Shown here: positions 7,538-16,099 of the stretch, in pieces | How the letters are laid out: each line of letters opens with the position of its first letter | Numbering within the stretch: the first letter of the stretch is position 1 | Assembly: GCA_035476635.1 (NCBI GenBank) | Contig: DATILI010000124.1 | Span: 1-44,862, forward strand | Length of the DNA stretch: 44,862 nucleotides | Reading direction: 5' to 3' | Source of the DNA: DATILI01 sp035476635 | GTDB taxonomy: Bacteria; Pseudomonadota; Gammaproteobacteria; Burkholderiales; Burkholderiaceae_C | Program-made: the position numbers and the translations under genes | The notes under the pieces: model-generated | The model's input: only the letters and a program-made list of their open reading frames with translations | Databases searched by the model: none | What the model was told of the DNA's origin: nothing

Positions 7538-8353
7538 TTGAAGCTACCCACGTATTTCGTCCCGCATGGAGTCGGCCCCTGGCCCCTGGCGAAGCGTGGC
7601 CGCGGCCATTCGTTCTTGAAGGCCGCGTTGCGGAGCCTGCCTGGGCAATGGTCAAGCCGGCCACGGGCTGTCCTGGTGGTTTCAGCGCATTGGGAGGAGC
7701 CGGACTTCACCGTGCTGGCCAATCCCCTGCACAAGCCGGTTCGGTTCTTCGAAGACGGTCAGCGAGAGTCCTGTATCGCGCAGTGGCAGTGCACAGGCAG
7801 TCCGATTTTGGCGATACGCGTCCGCAGCCTGCTGGCCGCGGCTGGTTTTCGCGTGAAGACCGATGACTTGCGCGGCCTGGACGGTGGCGCATACGTTCCG
7901 CTTTCCCAGATATTTCCGAAGGCCGATGTCCCGGTCGTGCAGCTGTCCCTGCGGTCGGATCTGGAGCCTGAAACCCATCTGGCTTGCGGCCGGGCTCTTG
8001 CTCCTTTGCGCAAGGAAGGGGTGCTCATTCTCGCCAGTGGAATGAGCTGCAACGGCTTGACCGGCGGCACACTCAGTGCCGTCGATCTGTCTGCCGCATC
8101 CGGCGCATTCGACCAGTGGCTGCGGCACTCGCTTTTCGATTTTGCCGGCACGGCACGCTTGAATCGGCTGGCTGCCTGGGCGAGCGCGCCCTGCGCCCGG
8201 TGGGTTCACCCGCGGGAGGAGCATCTGATCCCCTTGATGGTGGCGCTCGGTGCGGCCTGCGATGAGCCGGCTGATCTCTTCTACCACGAGCGGCGGTTCC
8301 TGGGGGCCGCGGTCATTTCCGGCTTCCAGTTCGGTACGTGTGCCCCGATGTAA
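7538..8353 (+). CDS. LigB/DODA-like class III extradiol dioxygenase homologue, substituted active site
   Basis: 271 residues from TTG 7538, the only start that keeps the family N-terminus (LPTYFVPHGVGPW). The family (E. coli YgiD, plant 4,5-DOPA dioxygenases) opens catechol rings with a His-bound metal. The likely metal ligands are kept: HG near the N-terminus, SAHWE at about residue 50, and REEHLIPL near 230. Two other usually conserved His positions are changed. Family members have Asp-His-Gly before Trp-Val-Pro-Leu, whereas this protein has DGGAYVPL. The Gly-Ser-Gly...His-Asn-Leu loop reads ASGMSCNGL. The enzyme may therefore be inactive or altered. It sits between the kinase/regulator pair and the chemosensory operon and shares its upstream element with the latter. 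Confidence 0.82.
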   Translation: MKLPTYFVPHGVGPWPLAKRGRGHSFLKAALRSLPGQWSSRPRAVLVVSAHWEEPDFTVLANPLHKPVRFFEDGQRESCIAQWQCTGSPILAIRVRSLLAAAGFRVKTDDLRGLDGGAYVPLSQIFPKADVPVVQLSLRSDLEPETHLACGRALAPLRKEGVLILASGMSCNGLTGGTLSAVDLSAASGAFDQWLRHSLFDFAGTARLNRLAAWASAPCARWVHPREEHLIPLMVALGAACDEPADLFYHERRFLGAAVISGFQFGTCAPM

Positions 8354-8380
8354 GGGAAATCTCAAAAAACTTAAGCGTTC

Positions 8381-8414
8381 CCTGATATTCGGGGAAGTTC
8401 GTCTGCGGCAAAGT
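8381..8414 (+). promoter_or_regulatory. two-part upstream element, copy 2
   Basis: CCTGATATTCG (8381-8391), 13 bases, then GCGGCAAAGT (8405-8414), identical in both blocks and in spacing to copy 1 at 7475-7508. It lies 42 bp before the first chemosensory gene. Upstream, TCAAAAAA followed by 11 bases and CCTGATAT gives a loose match to a sigma-28 (FliA) promoter, which would suit a chemosensory operon. The match is imperfect and is not supported by copy 1. Confidence 0.58.
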
Positions 8415-8456
8415 TCCACCCTTTCGCATCCATCAGCGGGGCCTAACGCAACGACG

Positions 8457-9395
8457 ATGAGTCACCAGCAATCATCCCCGACCGGGCGCGGGTCCCCGGC
8501 AAAGCCGGACGATTCGCCCGACAACACGCTACCCCTGCTCGCCGGTGCCGCACTGAAACTGCGGATCAAGGACCACGTGCAGAGGCGAGTGACACAAGCT
8601 GTGCCCGTGCCCACCGACATGGCGCTGAAGCTGTTGGTCAAGGGCTTCAAGCCTCTCGAGCACCAGCTGCTCAATGGCACGGTGAAGCTGTCGGAGCGCC
8701 GACAGCCCCGGCTGCGCCTGGTAAGCGACGCGGAAGGCGCAAACGCCGACGTCGTGATGATCGATGCCCGCGATCCGCTGGCGATGCGATGGGCCGCCCG
8801 GCGGCCCTGGCTCGAGCACACGACGGTGATCTGGGTCGATGCAGCGGACGCACCGCCCGGGCACACCGTGATACGGCGCCCGGTGCAGTGGCCCGCCATG
8901 CCCATGCTGCTGGCTCGCGCCCTGGAGCAGGGCCCGCGACGGTCCATCAACAACGCACTGTCCACCACGATGACCCGCGCGTCGGTGCTGGTCGTGGACG
9001 ACAGCGTGATCATGCACACCTATCTTCGCTCGATGCTGGAACCCAGCGGTGTGACGGTGACCGTTGCCGAGAACGCCGAGGCCGGCATCAAGGCCGCTGC
9101 CGCCGCGCACTACGCCTGCATCCTGATGGACGTGATGATGCCCGGCATCGACGGCTACGAGGCTTGCCGCCGCATCAAGGCGGGTGCGCGCGCCGGCAAG
9201 GCGCCCGCGATCGTCATGCTGACCAGCAAGTCCTCGCCGTTCGACCGGATCCGGGGAAAGATGGCCGGCTGCGACGACTACCTCGTCAAGCCGGTCGATC
9301 AGGACCGTCTCCATCAAGTTCTTTCGCGCTACATCGCTGTGTTCTCGGGTGCCGGCGAGTCGTCGCCCGGCGCTCTCACGCTCGAACTCGGCTAG
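8457..9395 (+). CDS. response regulator with N-terminal pseudo-receiver and C-terminal receiver (PilG/CheY-like)
   Basis: 312 residues from ATG 8457. The longer frame from 8250 runs back into the dioxygenase gene and was discarded. Residues about 175-300 form a complete receiver: VLVVDDSVIMHTYL with Asp181/Asp182, phospho-acceptor Asp225 in LMDVMMPGIDGYEACRRIK, a LTSKSSPFD switch and a LVKPVD lysine. Residues about 60-160 look like a worn receiver: VVMIDARDP where the phospho-site strand would be, then VIWVDA and RRPVQWPAMPMLLARALE resembling the last strand and helix. There is no output domain, so it should act through protein contacts, as PilG does for pilus motors. It is the first gene of the chemosensory operon. 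Confidence 0.85.
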   Translation: MSHQQSSPTGRGSPAKPDDSPDNTLPLLAGAALKLRIKDHVQRRVTQAVPVPTDMALKLLVKGFKPLEHQLLNGTVKLSERRQPRLRLVSDAEGANADVVMIDARDPLAMRWAARRPWLEHTTVIWVDAADAPPGHTVIRRPVQWPAMPMLLARALEQGPRRSINNALSTTMTRASVLVVDDSVIMHTYLRSMLEPSGVTVTVAENAEAGIKAAAAAHYACILMDVMMPGIDGYEACRRIKAGARAGKAPAIVMLTSKSSPFDRIRGKMAGCDDYLVKPVDQDRLHQVLSRYIAVFSGAGESSPGALTLELG

Positions 9396-9461
9396 CCGTC
9401 AGCGCGTTCCAGCAATCCCCGGTTTTCATCCACCCATCCTCAACCCGAAAGAAGGCCACCC

Positions 9462-9821
9462 ATGACCCGCACCATCCTGATCGTCGAAGACAACCAAGCC
9501 GACCGCAGCCGGCTCGAAAAGCTGCTCGGCGACGCCGGCTACCTTGTCACCACCGCCGAGAACGGCACGCAGGCGCTGGCAGCCGTCAAGCGCAGCAAGC
9601 CCGACGCCATCCTGATGGATGTGAACATGCCCGAGATGGACGGCTTCGCCGCCACCCGTGCCCTGCGCAGCGACGCGGGAACCAAGGACATCCCGGTTGT
9701 GTTGGTCACGGCCAAGGACCAGAAGGCCGACAAAGCCTGGGGCCAGATGCTCGGGGCCAAGGGCTACGTGACCAAGCCCTTCACCGACGACCAAGTGCTG
9801 TCGCAGGTCCGAGCGCTCTAA
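9462..9821 (+). CDS. single-domain response regulator (CheY/PilH-like), first of tandem pair
   Basis: 119 residues, only a receiver. ILIVEDNQADRSRLEKLL gives the acidic pocket and Asp53 in ILMDVNMPEMDGFAATRALR is the phosphorylation site. A VTAKDQKADKAWGQMLGAKGYVTKPF end supplies the switch Thr and conserved Lys. The WGQMLGAKGY sequence is typical of PilH-type proteins in pilus chemosensory clusters. The start ATG 9462 follows an AAGAAGG Shine-Dalgarno. The next gene encodes a close paralogue, suggesting a duplication. It is likely a phosphate sink or second output of the CheA-type kinase at 13207. A role in type IV pilus motility is inferred from family resemblance only, since no pilus genes are in the window. 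Confidence 0.9.
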   Translation: MTRTILIVEDNQADRSRLEKLLGDAGYLVTTAENGTQALAAVKRSKPDAILMDVNMPEMDGFAATRALRSDAGTKDIPVVLVTAKDQKADKAWGQMLGAKGYVTKPFTDDQVLSQVRAL

Positions 9822-9857
9822 AAGCCGCCAGAACAAAACAGTTTTCAAGGAAGTTCC

Positions 9858-10214
9858 ATGCCCCGCAAAGTACTGATCGTCGATGACGCTCCCATAGACC
9901 GCCAGAATCTCGAACGCATCGTCGCCGAGGCCGGCCATTACGCACTGGTCGCCGATTCCGGCGAGCAGGCGCTGCTTCGCGCCAAGAAGGATCAGCCCGA
10001 CGTCATCCTGATGGACGTCAACATGCCCGACATGGACGGCTTTGCGGCGACGCGCCTGCTCAAGGCCGACGCAGCGACCAAGCATATTCCCGTGGTATTC
10101 GTGACCGGCAAGAACCAGAAGGCCGACATCGCCTGGGGCCAGATGCTCGGCGCCAAGGGTTACGTCGCCAAGCCCTACACGCGCGAGCAGATCCTCGAGC
10201 AGATCAAGGGCTGA
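9858..10214 (+). CDS. single-domain response regulator (CheY/PilH-like), second of tandem pair
   Basis: 118 residues, collinear with the upstream receiver and sharing the blocks ILMDVNMP.MDGFAATR, KHIPVVFVTGKNQKADIAWGQMLGAKGYVAKPY. The acidic pair is Asp9/Asp10 and the acceptor Asp53. AAGGAAG lies just before ATG 9858. The switch residue region reads VTGKN where the sister reads VTAKD. The C-terminal segments diverge (REQILEQIKG against DDQVLSQVRAL), so the two may dock on different targets. The gap to the CheW gene is about 11 bp, implying one transcript. A tandem pair of PilH-like receivers after a PilG-like protein gives three receivers competing for one kinase. Confidence 0.9.
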   Translation: MPRKVLIVDDAPIDRQNLERIVAEAGHYALVADSGEQALLRAKKDQPDVILMDVNMPDMDGFAATRLLKADAATKHIPVVFVTGKNQKADIAWGQMLGAKGYVAKPYTREQILEQIKG

Positions 10215-10225
10215 GGCAGTTGCCC

Positions 10226-10867
10226 GTGGACCATCTCCAACCGGCCGCCGAAGCGCTCGCCCCCGCCGCGCTGGCGGCGAGCCTGGCCATGACGCCGATC
10301 CAGGCCCTGACCGCGGGGTTCGAGCTGCCGGAAGCCAGCGCGAACGACACGAGCGAATTGACCGCCGCGCTGAGTGCGGCCCCAGCGAACGCCCCCTTCG
10401 CGGCCGCGCGCATCGAGCAGCGCCAGGGGCTGCGGGTCGGAAACCTGCGCTTGATGATTCGCTACCAGGACGGCAGTGAGCTGGCGGACCTGCCGCGCGT
10501 GTATCGCCTGCCCGATGCGCCGCCGTGGTTCCATGGCATGGCCAATCTGCACGGCACGCTGATCCCGGTATTCGGCCTGGCCCAGTACCTGGGCCTGGCC
10601 GAATACGCCGGGCTCGAGGGCCCGGAAGGCACCAAGCGGATGATGCTGGTCATGGGCAGCGGGGCTGACGCGGTGGGCGTGCTAATCGACGGTCTCCCGC
10701 AGCGGCTGCGCTTTCAGGACGAGCAGCGCACCGAGGACGCGCCGGTACCGCCGCAACTCGAAGGCTGCATCGCCGGCACGTACTGGATCGATGAGCAGGC
10801 ATGGCTGGACTTCATGCCGGCGGGCCTGTTCGACCGGCTCGAGGCCGAGCTGAAGCGACAGCCGTGA
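10226..10867 (+). CDS. CheW-like adaptor (PilI-like)
   Basis: About 213 residues from GTG 10226; a TTG at 10220 is also possible. An Ala-rich N-terminal lead (about 70 residues) is followed by a CheW domain: GLRVGNLRLMIRYQDGSELADLPRVYRLPDAPPWFHGMANLHGTLIPVFGLAQYLGL, with the Gly-x-hydrophobic-x-Pro-Val/Leu pattern of the CheW core, and a second half with VGVLIDGLPQRLRF and a closing amphipathic helix. CheW proteins bridge chemoreceptors and CheA. Position between the receivers and the PilJ-like receptor matches pilI in pilGHIJ loci. The extra N-terminal region is longer than in CheW of E. coli and has no recognised domain. Confidence 0.88.
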   Translation: MDHLQPAAEALAPAALAASLAMTPIQALTAGFELPEASANDTSELTAALSAAPANAPFAAARIEQRQGLRVGNLRLMIRYQDGSELADLPRVYRLPDAPPWFHGMANLHGTLIPVFGLAQYLGLAEYAGLEGPEGTKRMMLVMGSGADAVGVLIDGLPQRLRFQDEQRTEDAPVPPQLEGCIAGTYWIDEQAWLDFMPAGLFDRLEAELKRQP

Positions 10868-10957
10868 GACCCCGTTTTTGCGCGCGTCGCGCTTCGACTT
10901 TGATTGCCTGACCCCGACTACCGCGGGCGGCATGGATCACAACACAGGACATCAATC

Positions 10958-13198
10958 ATGAAGATCACGAAGATCAACTTTCTCACGCGAATGAGGCTTT
11001 GGCAAAAGTTCGCGCTGCTCGGCGCGCTGGCGCTCGTTGCGCTGGCCGCACCTTATGTCCAGGTTGTCCGAACCACGCAGGAAGGCATCAACTTCGCGGC
11101 CGCCGAAGTGAGCGGCCTGGAGCCGACGCAGGCAGCGCTGCGCATGGTGCAGCTGACGCAGCAGCACCGCGCGCTTTCTGGCCTGGTGCTCGGTGGCATC
11201 GACGCCCAGAGTCAGCCCCGCGCCGCGAAGCAGGCCGAAGTGGAACAGGCCTTGGCCGCCATCGACCGGCAGGTCGCGCCGGTGGATTCCAAGGCCGTCA
11301 AGGACGGCTGGAACGCCATCAAGGCTCGTTGGAAAGGCACGGTCGCCGAAGTCTCCGGCCGCACGGTCGACGCGCGCAAGAGCTTCGACAGCCACACAGT
11401 GCTGATCAACGACATGCTGGTGTTCGTGGATACGCTGGGCGACTACTACAAGATGCTGCTGGACTCGACCGCGCACACCTACTACCTGATCCAGGCGTCG
11501 CTGCTCCAGCTGCCGGCGCTGACCGAACAGCTCGGCCAGTTGCGCGCCGTGGGCACCGCCCGATTGGCCGAGGCCGCCCGGCTGCGTGCGGCAAACGCCG
11601 ACGTCGGCACTGCGGTGACCGGCGCCGACCGAGCACGGGTGACTTCGCTGATCGACACCGCAAAGCTCTCCGAGGAAAGCGCCTACCGATCCCTCGCAAA
11701 GGCACTGGAGGCCGAACCCCGAATGCGTGCCCTGCTGGAAGCGGACATGAGCGTGCCGCAGGAGGCGGCCAGGCAGCTGCGGCAGCTCGCCCGCAAGGAA
11801 ATCGTCGATGCCGCGACGCCGGCTTTCGATTCTGTCGCCTACGAACGCACCTTCACCGAGGGCATCGATGCGCAGTTCAAGTTCCTCTCCCGCGTGTCGG
11901 AGGTGCTGTCCAGCGAGTTGACCGGCCAGGCTGCCGCGTTGCGCCGCAACCAGCTTGTCATCTCAGCCGGCATTCTGGCGCTGACACTGGTGGCGGCGGC
12001 AATCGCGTTCCTTACGGTGCGCAACATCACGGGTACCGTCGCGGGCCTGCAAGGCTCGGTGGAAAAGGTTCGCCTGGGCGACTTCACGGCCTTGCAGGCG
12101 ATCGATTCGCAGGACGAGGTGGGCGACCTGGGGCGCACGGTGAACGACCTGCTGCAGGAGCGGATCGCCGCGCAGCAGAAGGCCGAGGCGGAAAACGAAC
12201 GTCTCAACAACTCGGTGATCTCGATTCTGCAGGCCGTGAACCAGCTCTCGCAGCGGGACCTGACGGCCAAAGCCCCTGTGACGCAGGACATCATCGGCAC
12301 GGTGTCGGACTCGATCAACCTGCTGACCGACGAAACCTCCAAGGTGTTGCACGACGTGACCCGCATCGCGCGCCAGCTGGAGGAAGCGTCGGGCAAGGTG
12401 AAGTCCCAGGCCGAGCTGGTCTCCAAGACCGCCGAGGACGAACGCAAGAGCGTGACCGAGATGGTCGATTCGCTGGCTGACGCGACGCAACAGATGAACC
12501 AGGTTGCGGCGCTGGCCGAGCAGTCAGGCCTCTCGGCCGAGCGGGCGACGGCGGCCACCGACACGGCGCTGGAGACGGTGAACAACACCGTCAAGGGCAT
12601 GGAATCGATTCGCGAAACCATCGCCGAGACGGAAAAGCGCATCAAGCGGCTGGGTGAGCGTTCGCAGGAAATTACCGGCATCGTGAATCTGATCAACACC
12701 ATCTCGGAACGCACGCACGTGCTGGCGCTGAACGCATCGATGCAGGCAGCGGTGGCTGGTGAAGCCGGCCGAGGCTTCGCGGTGGTGGCCGAAGAAGTGC
12801 AGCGTCTCGCGGAAAGCTCGCGTAACGCGACACAGCAGATCGGCACGCTGGTGAGCAACATTCAGCTGGAAACCAACGAAACCATTTCGACGGTGAACCG
12901 CACCATCGGCCAGGTGGTCCACGGCTCCGAGCAGGCGCAAAAGGCCGGCGAGCAGATGCGCTTGACGCAGGAGATTACCGGCCAGCTGGTGGCCCAGGTG
13001 CGCCGCATTGCCGCATCGTCCGAACAGCAAAAGGACATGTCGGTGCAGCTTCTGCAATCGGTGCAGCGCATCGGCCAGAGTACCGAGCGCACCGGCCAGC
13101 AGATCGACGCCCAGAACCATGAAACCAACACGCTGCAGGAATCGGCACGCCGACTGGTGGAATCGGTGAACGTGTTCAAGCTGCCCGCACTCGTTTAA
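10958..13198 (+). CDS. PilJ-like methyl-accepting chemotaxis transducer
   Basis: 746 residues from ATG 10958 (AGGA about 10 bp upstream; the frame from 10904 is longer but unsupported). The first membrane helix is at about 17-37, followed by a large periplasmic region of about 290 residues, mostly helical. The second membrane helix is at about 332-354 (LVISAGILALTLVAAAIAFLTV), followed by HAMP and then a long cytoplasmic coiled coil. The signalling tip reads ISERTHVLALNASMQAAVAGEAGRGFAVVAEEVQRLAESSRNATQQI, the PilJ-type variant (THVLALNASMQAA) of the classical TNLLALNAAIEAA. The ligand of the periplasmic domain is unknown. It is flanked by CheW and CheA genes, so it should be the input for this cluster. 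No CheR/CheB-like genes are adjacent to adjust methylation. Confidence 0.93.
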   Translation: MKITKINFLTRMRLWQKFALLGALALVALAAPYVQVVRTTQEGINFAAAEVSGLEPTQAALRMVQLTQQHRALSGLVLGGIDAQSQPRAAKQAEVEQALAAIDRQVAPVDSKAVKDGWNAIKARWKGTVAEVSGRTVDARKSFDSHTVLINDMLVFVDTLGDYYKMLLDSTAHTYYLIQASLLQLPALTEQLGQLRAVGTARLAEAARLRAANADVGTAVTGADRARVTSLIDTAKLSEESAYRSLAKALEAEPRMRALLEADMSVPQEAARQLRQLARKEIVDAATPAFDSVAYERTFTEGIDAQFKFLSRVSEVLSSELTGQAAALRRNQLVISAGILALTLVAAAIAFLTVRNITGTVAGLQGSVEKVRLGDFTALQAIDSQDEVGDLGRTVNDLLQERIAAQQKAEAENERLNNSVISILQAVNQLSQRDLTAKAPVTQDIIGTVSDSINLLTDETSKVLHDVTRIARQLEEASGKVKSQAELVSKTAEDERKSVTEMVDSLADATQQMNQVAALAEQSGLSAERATAATDTALETVNNTVKGMESIRETIAETEKRIKRLGERSQEITGIVNLINTISERTHVLALNASMQAAVAGEAGRGFAVVAEEVQRLAESSRNATQQIGTLVSNIQLETNETISTVNRTIGQVVHGSEQAQKAGEQMRLTQEITGQLVAQVRRIAASSEQQKDMSVQLLQSVQRIGQSTERTGQQIDAQNHETNTLQESARRLVESVNVFKLPALV

Positions 13199-13206
13199 AG
13201 CCCCCA

Positions 13207-16077
13207 ATGAAGCTGAAAGACCTGATCGACGCGCTCGCCGGCGAGATCGAGCTGGCCCGGGGGCAGCTCGAACACAACCTCGAGCAGCTGGCCGTGCTGG
13301 ACGTCGAAGACCCGGCGTTCATGGACGCACTGGACCAGTACAGCGGCCAGGCGCAGCGCATGGGTGAAGCCGCCGAGCTGGCGGGCTTTCCCGGGCTGCA
13401 GGCGGTGTGCTTGCATGTGGTGGAAAACAGTTTCCTGTTGCCGGGACTGCCGGGCGATGAGCGTGCGGAGCTGCTCGCCTTCCTGCGCGGCTGGCCGCCG
13501 CTGATCGTGCATCACCTGCGCAACCTGAGCGACCCGTCGACCGCGGCCGGCCTGGTCGACCACCTGCGCGAGGCGCCCAGCCCCATGGAAGGTGAACTGG
13601 CGCTCAAGGTGATGCATATGCTCGGCGCGATGCCGCTGCAAGTGGCATTGCCCGGCGAGGGCGACACGCAGTCACAGCGCCCGGTGCTCGCGTCGGCCGA
13701 AGACGTCGCCCTGGTGCTTCCCGACGACGTGGACGTGAAGCTGCTCGAGGGATTTTTCCAGGAGGCGCCCGAGCAGGCGCGCCAGCTGGTGAGCCTGGCA
13801 TCCGCGATGGCCGCGGGGGAAGCCGATGGCTCGGGCGTCGAGGCCGCCAAGCGCGTGGCCCACACGCTCAAGGGTTCGGGCGCGATCATCGGGCTGCGCG
13901 GAATCGCCGCACTCGCCCATCACCTGGAGGACATCCTCGAGCATTTCGAGCGCGCAGGCCCGCTGCAGCTCGCCCGGCAGGCCACTGACGTGCTGCTCGA
14001 CGCGTCTTTCTGCCTCGAACAGATGGTCGGCCACGTGACCGGCACCGACGAGTACCCGCAGCAAGCGCAAGGCGTGCTGCAAACCGTGCTGGACCTGGCC
14101 AACCGTATCGACCATGGCGAGTCGCTGGCTGTGCCGGCAGAGCGCCCTGCGTCGACGATGCCGGTGGTGCAGAACCCCGCACCTGCGCGCCTGCCTGCCA
14201 GCTACGGTGCCGAAGCGCCGGATCGCCATCTCGCCCCGCGCGAACCCACCGCAGCCAGCGCCACCGTGTCGCCCGCTGCGGCGCTGCGCGTCAGCGTGCA
14301 GCGCGTCGACGAGCTGTTCCGCATGTCCGGCGAAGTGTCCGTGCACGGCGCCGCGATGGAGGCACAGATCAAGACACTGATCGAAAGTTCGCGAGAACTG
14401 TTGACCCAGAACCTGCGCGTGCAAAAGCGCCTGTTCGAGCTGGAAGCGGTGGTCGACGTGCGGACGCTGACGATGATGCGGGCGCGCAGCCGGCGCACCG
14501 ACGACGCGGCCTTCGACCCGCTCGAGATGGACCAGTACAGCGAGCTTCACAGCACCACCCACGCGCTGGTCGAGGAGACCGCCGATGCGCGCGCGCTGGC
14601 GCTGCGGCTGGAAGAGGAGATCGCGCGGGTCGCCAGCCTGCAGGCGCGCCAGCAGCGCCTGCACAAGGACGTGCACCACCTGGTGATCGGCACCCGCATG
14701 ACCGAAGTGGGCGTGCTCGAGTCGCGGCTGCAGCGCAACGTGCGCTCGACCTGCCAGGTCACCGGCAAGGACGCCCGGTTGATGCTGGAGGGGACCGGGA
14801 CCCTGATCGACAGCGATGTATTGAACCGGCTCGCCGAGCCGCTGCTGCACCTTCTGCGCAACGCGGTCGATCATGGCCTGGAGGCGCCCGCCGAGCGGGC
14901 GAACGCCGGAAAGCCGCAGGTCGGCCGCATTCTGCTCAGCTTCGCCCGCCAGGGCCAGCAGGTGGTGCTGCGCTGCCAAGACGACGGCCGCGGGCTGGAC
15001 TTGCTGGCCATCCAGCGGCGCGCCATCGAACGAGGCCTGCTGACGGCCGAACAGGCTTTGAGCGACGACGAAATCGCGCGGTTGATCCTGCTGCCGGGCT
15101 TCTCGACGCGCCACACCGTCAGCGAGGTCTCGGGTCGCGGCGTCGGGCTGGATGTGGTGCGCGAGTGGGTCGGCGCGATGAACGGGTCGATCCGCATCGC
15201 CTCGAAGCCGGGCCTCGGCTGCACGATCGAGCTGCGCTTCGCGGCATCACTGTCCACGGTGCAGTCCCTGATCGTGGAGGTTGCCGGTCAGAGCTTTGCG
15301 CTGCCCTCCGTGCAGGTCGAGCAGGCCGTGTCACGCGGCGTGGGCACCTTCGAAACGATCGGCAAGCAGCTTGTCTATCGCCTCGGCAAGCGGGTCTATC
15401 CGGCGCTGCGCCTGGCCGAGGTAGCCGGACTGGCCATGGATGCGGACAAGCCGCTGGACGACCACGACGCGGTGATCGTGCGGCTTGACGACAAGACTCA
15501 CGCGTTGGCGGTCGACCGCCTGGTCGATGCGCGCGAACTGCTGGTCAAGAGCCCGGGCCGCTACGCCCGCCACGTGCGGGGCGTCGCCGGCCTGTCGATC
15601 CTCGGCGACGGCGGTGTCGCCGTGAACCTCGACCTGGCGCATCTCCTGGCGGCGGGCACGCAAAGCACGGTGGTGCGCAGCATTGCCAAGGTGGAAGCGC
15701 CGCAGCGCGAGCTGCCCGGCGTGCTGATCGTCGATGATGCATTGTCGGTGCGCACTTCGCTACTGCAGCTGGTGCAAGACGCCGGTTTCCGGGCCGAAGC
15801 CGCGCGTGACGGCATCGATGCGATCGACACCTTGTGCTCGTTCAAGCCCGACGTGGTTCTAACCGACCTCGAAATGCCCAACATGAACGGCGTGGAGCTG
15901 ACCTCGCACCTGCGCGGCCGTGACGATCTGAAGGGCCTGCCCATCATCATGATCACCTCGCGCTCGCAGGACAAGCACCGCCGCCTGGCCGAACAGGCCG
16001 GCGTCGACGTCTACATCACCAAGCCGTACAACGACGGCGAGCTGCTGCAGACGATCCGTCATGCCATCGCGGCCTGA
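13207..16077 (+). CDS. hybrid CheA-type histidine kinase with receiver (compact PilL/ChpA-like)
   Basis: 956 residues, starting 8 bp after the transducer stop. Order of domains: an N-terminal helical domain (1-110, possibly a worn HPt), an HPt at about 175-275 with acceptor His219 in AAKRVAHTLKGSGAIIGLRG, a linker, the helical dimerisation region (about 360-500), and a HATPase_c with N box LLHLLRNAVDHGLE (Asn552), DDGRGLD and SGRGVGLDVVREWV. A CheW-like regulatory domain (about 680-815) and a receiver (about 838-956) with acceptor Asp887 in VVLTDLEMPNMNGVEL follow. PilL/ChpA proteins are typically larger and carry many HPt or Xpt modules; this one has one clear HPt. It would phosphorylate the receivers at 8457, 9462 and 9858. 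Confidence 0.93.
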   Translation: MKLKDLIDALAGEIELARGQLEHNLEQLAVLDVEDPAFMDALDQYSGQAQRMGEAAELAGFPGLQAVCLHVVENSFLLPGLPGDERAELLAFLRGWPPLIVHHLRNLSDPSTAAGLVDHLREAPSPMEGELALKVMHMLGAMPLQVALPGEGDTQSQRPVLASAEDVALVLPDDVDVKLLEGFFQEAPEQARQLVSLASAMAAGEADGSGVEAAKRVAHTLKGSGAIIGLRGIAALAHHLEDILEHFERAGPLQLARQATDVLLDASFCLEQMVGHVTGTDEYPQQAQGVLQTVLDLANRIDHGESLAVPAERPASTMPVVQNPAPARLPASYGAEAPDRHLAPREPTAASATVSPAAALRVSVQRVDELFRMSGEVSVHGAAMEAQIKTLIESSRELLTQNLRVQKRLFELEAVVDVRTLTMMRARSRRTDDAAFDPLEMDQYSELHSTTHALVEETADARALALRLEEEIARVASLQARQQRLHKDVHHLVIGTRMTEVGVLESRLQRNVRSTCQVTGKDARLMLEGTGTLIDSDVLNRLAEPLLHLLRNAVDHGLEAPAERANAGKPQVGRILLSFARQGQQVVLRCQDDGRGLDLLAIQRRAIERGLLTAEQALSDDEIARLILLPGFSTRHTVSEVSGRGVGLDVVREWVGAMNGSIRIASKPGLGCTIELRFAASLSTVQSLIVEVAGQSFALPSVQVEQAVSRGVGTFETIGKQLVYRLGKRVYPALRLAEVAGLAMDADKPLDDHDAVIVRLDDKTHALAVDRLVDARELLVKSPGRYARHVRGVAGLSILGDGGVAVNLDLAHLLAAGTQSTVVRSIAKVEAPQRELPGVLIVDDALSVRTSLLQLVQDAGFRAEAARDGIDAIDTLCSFKPDVVLTDLEMPNMNGVELTSHLRGRDDLKGLPIIMITSRSQDKHRRLAEQAGVDVYITKPYNDGELLQTIRHAIAA

Positions 16078-16099
16078 ACGGCCGCAAAGGACCAGCACT

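Noticed and set aside
8250..9395. Receiver gene starting at 8250
   Set aside because: The first 69 codons overlap the end of the dioxygenase gene and its intergenic region, including the two-part element. ATG 8457 is the sensible start.
10999..12480. + strand frame of 493 codons inside the chemoreceptor gene
   Set aside because: It is another frame of the PilJ-like gene, Arg/Gly/Ala-rich, lacking any domain pattern.
13672..15114. Long - strand frame of 480 codons
   Set aside because: Antisense to the CheA-type kinase with all its motifs. The composition is Gln/His/Arg-rich and carries no known motif.
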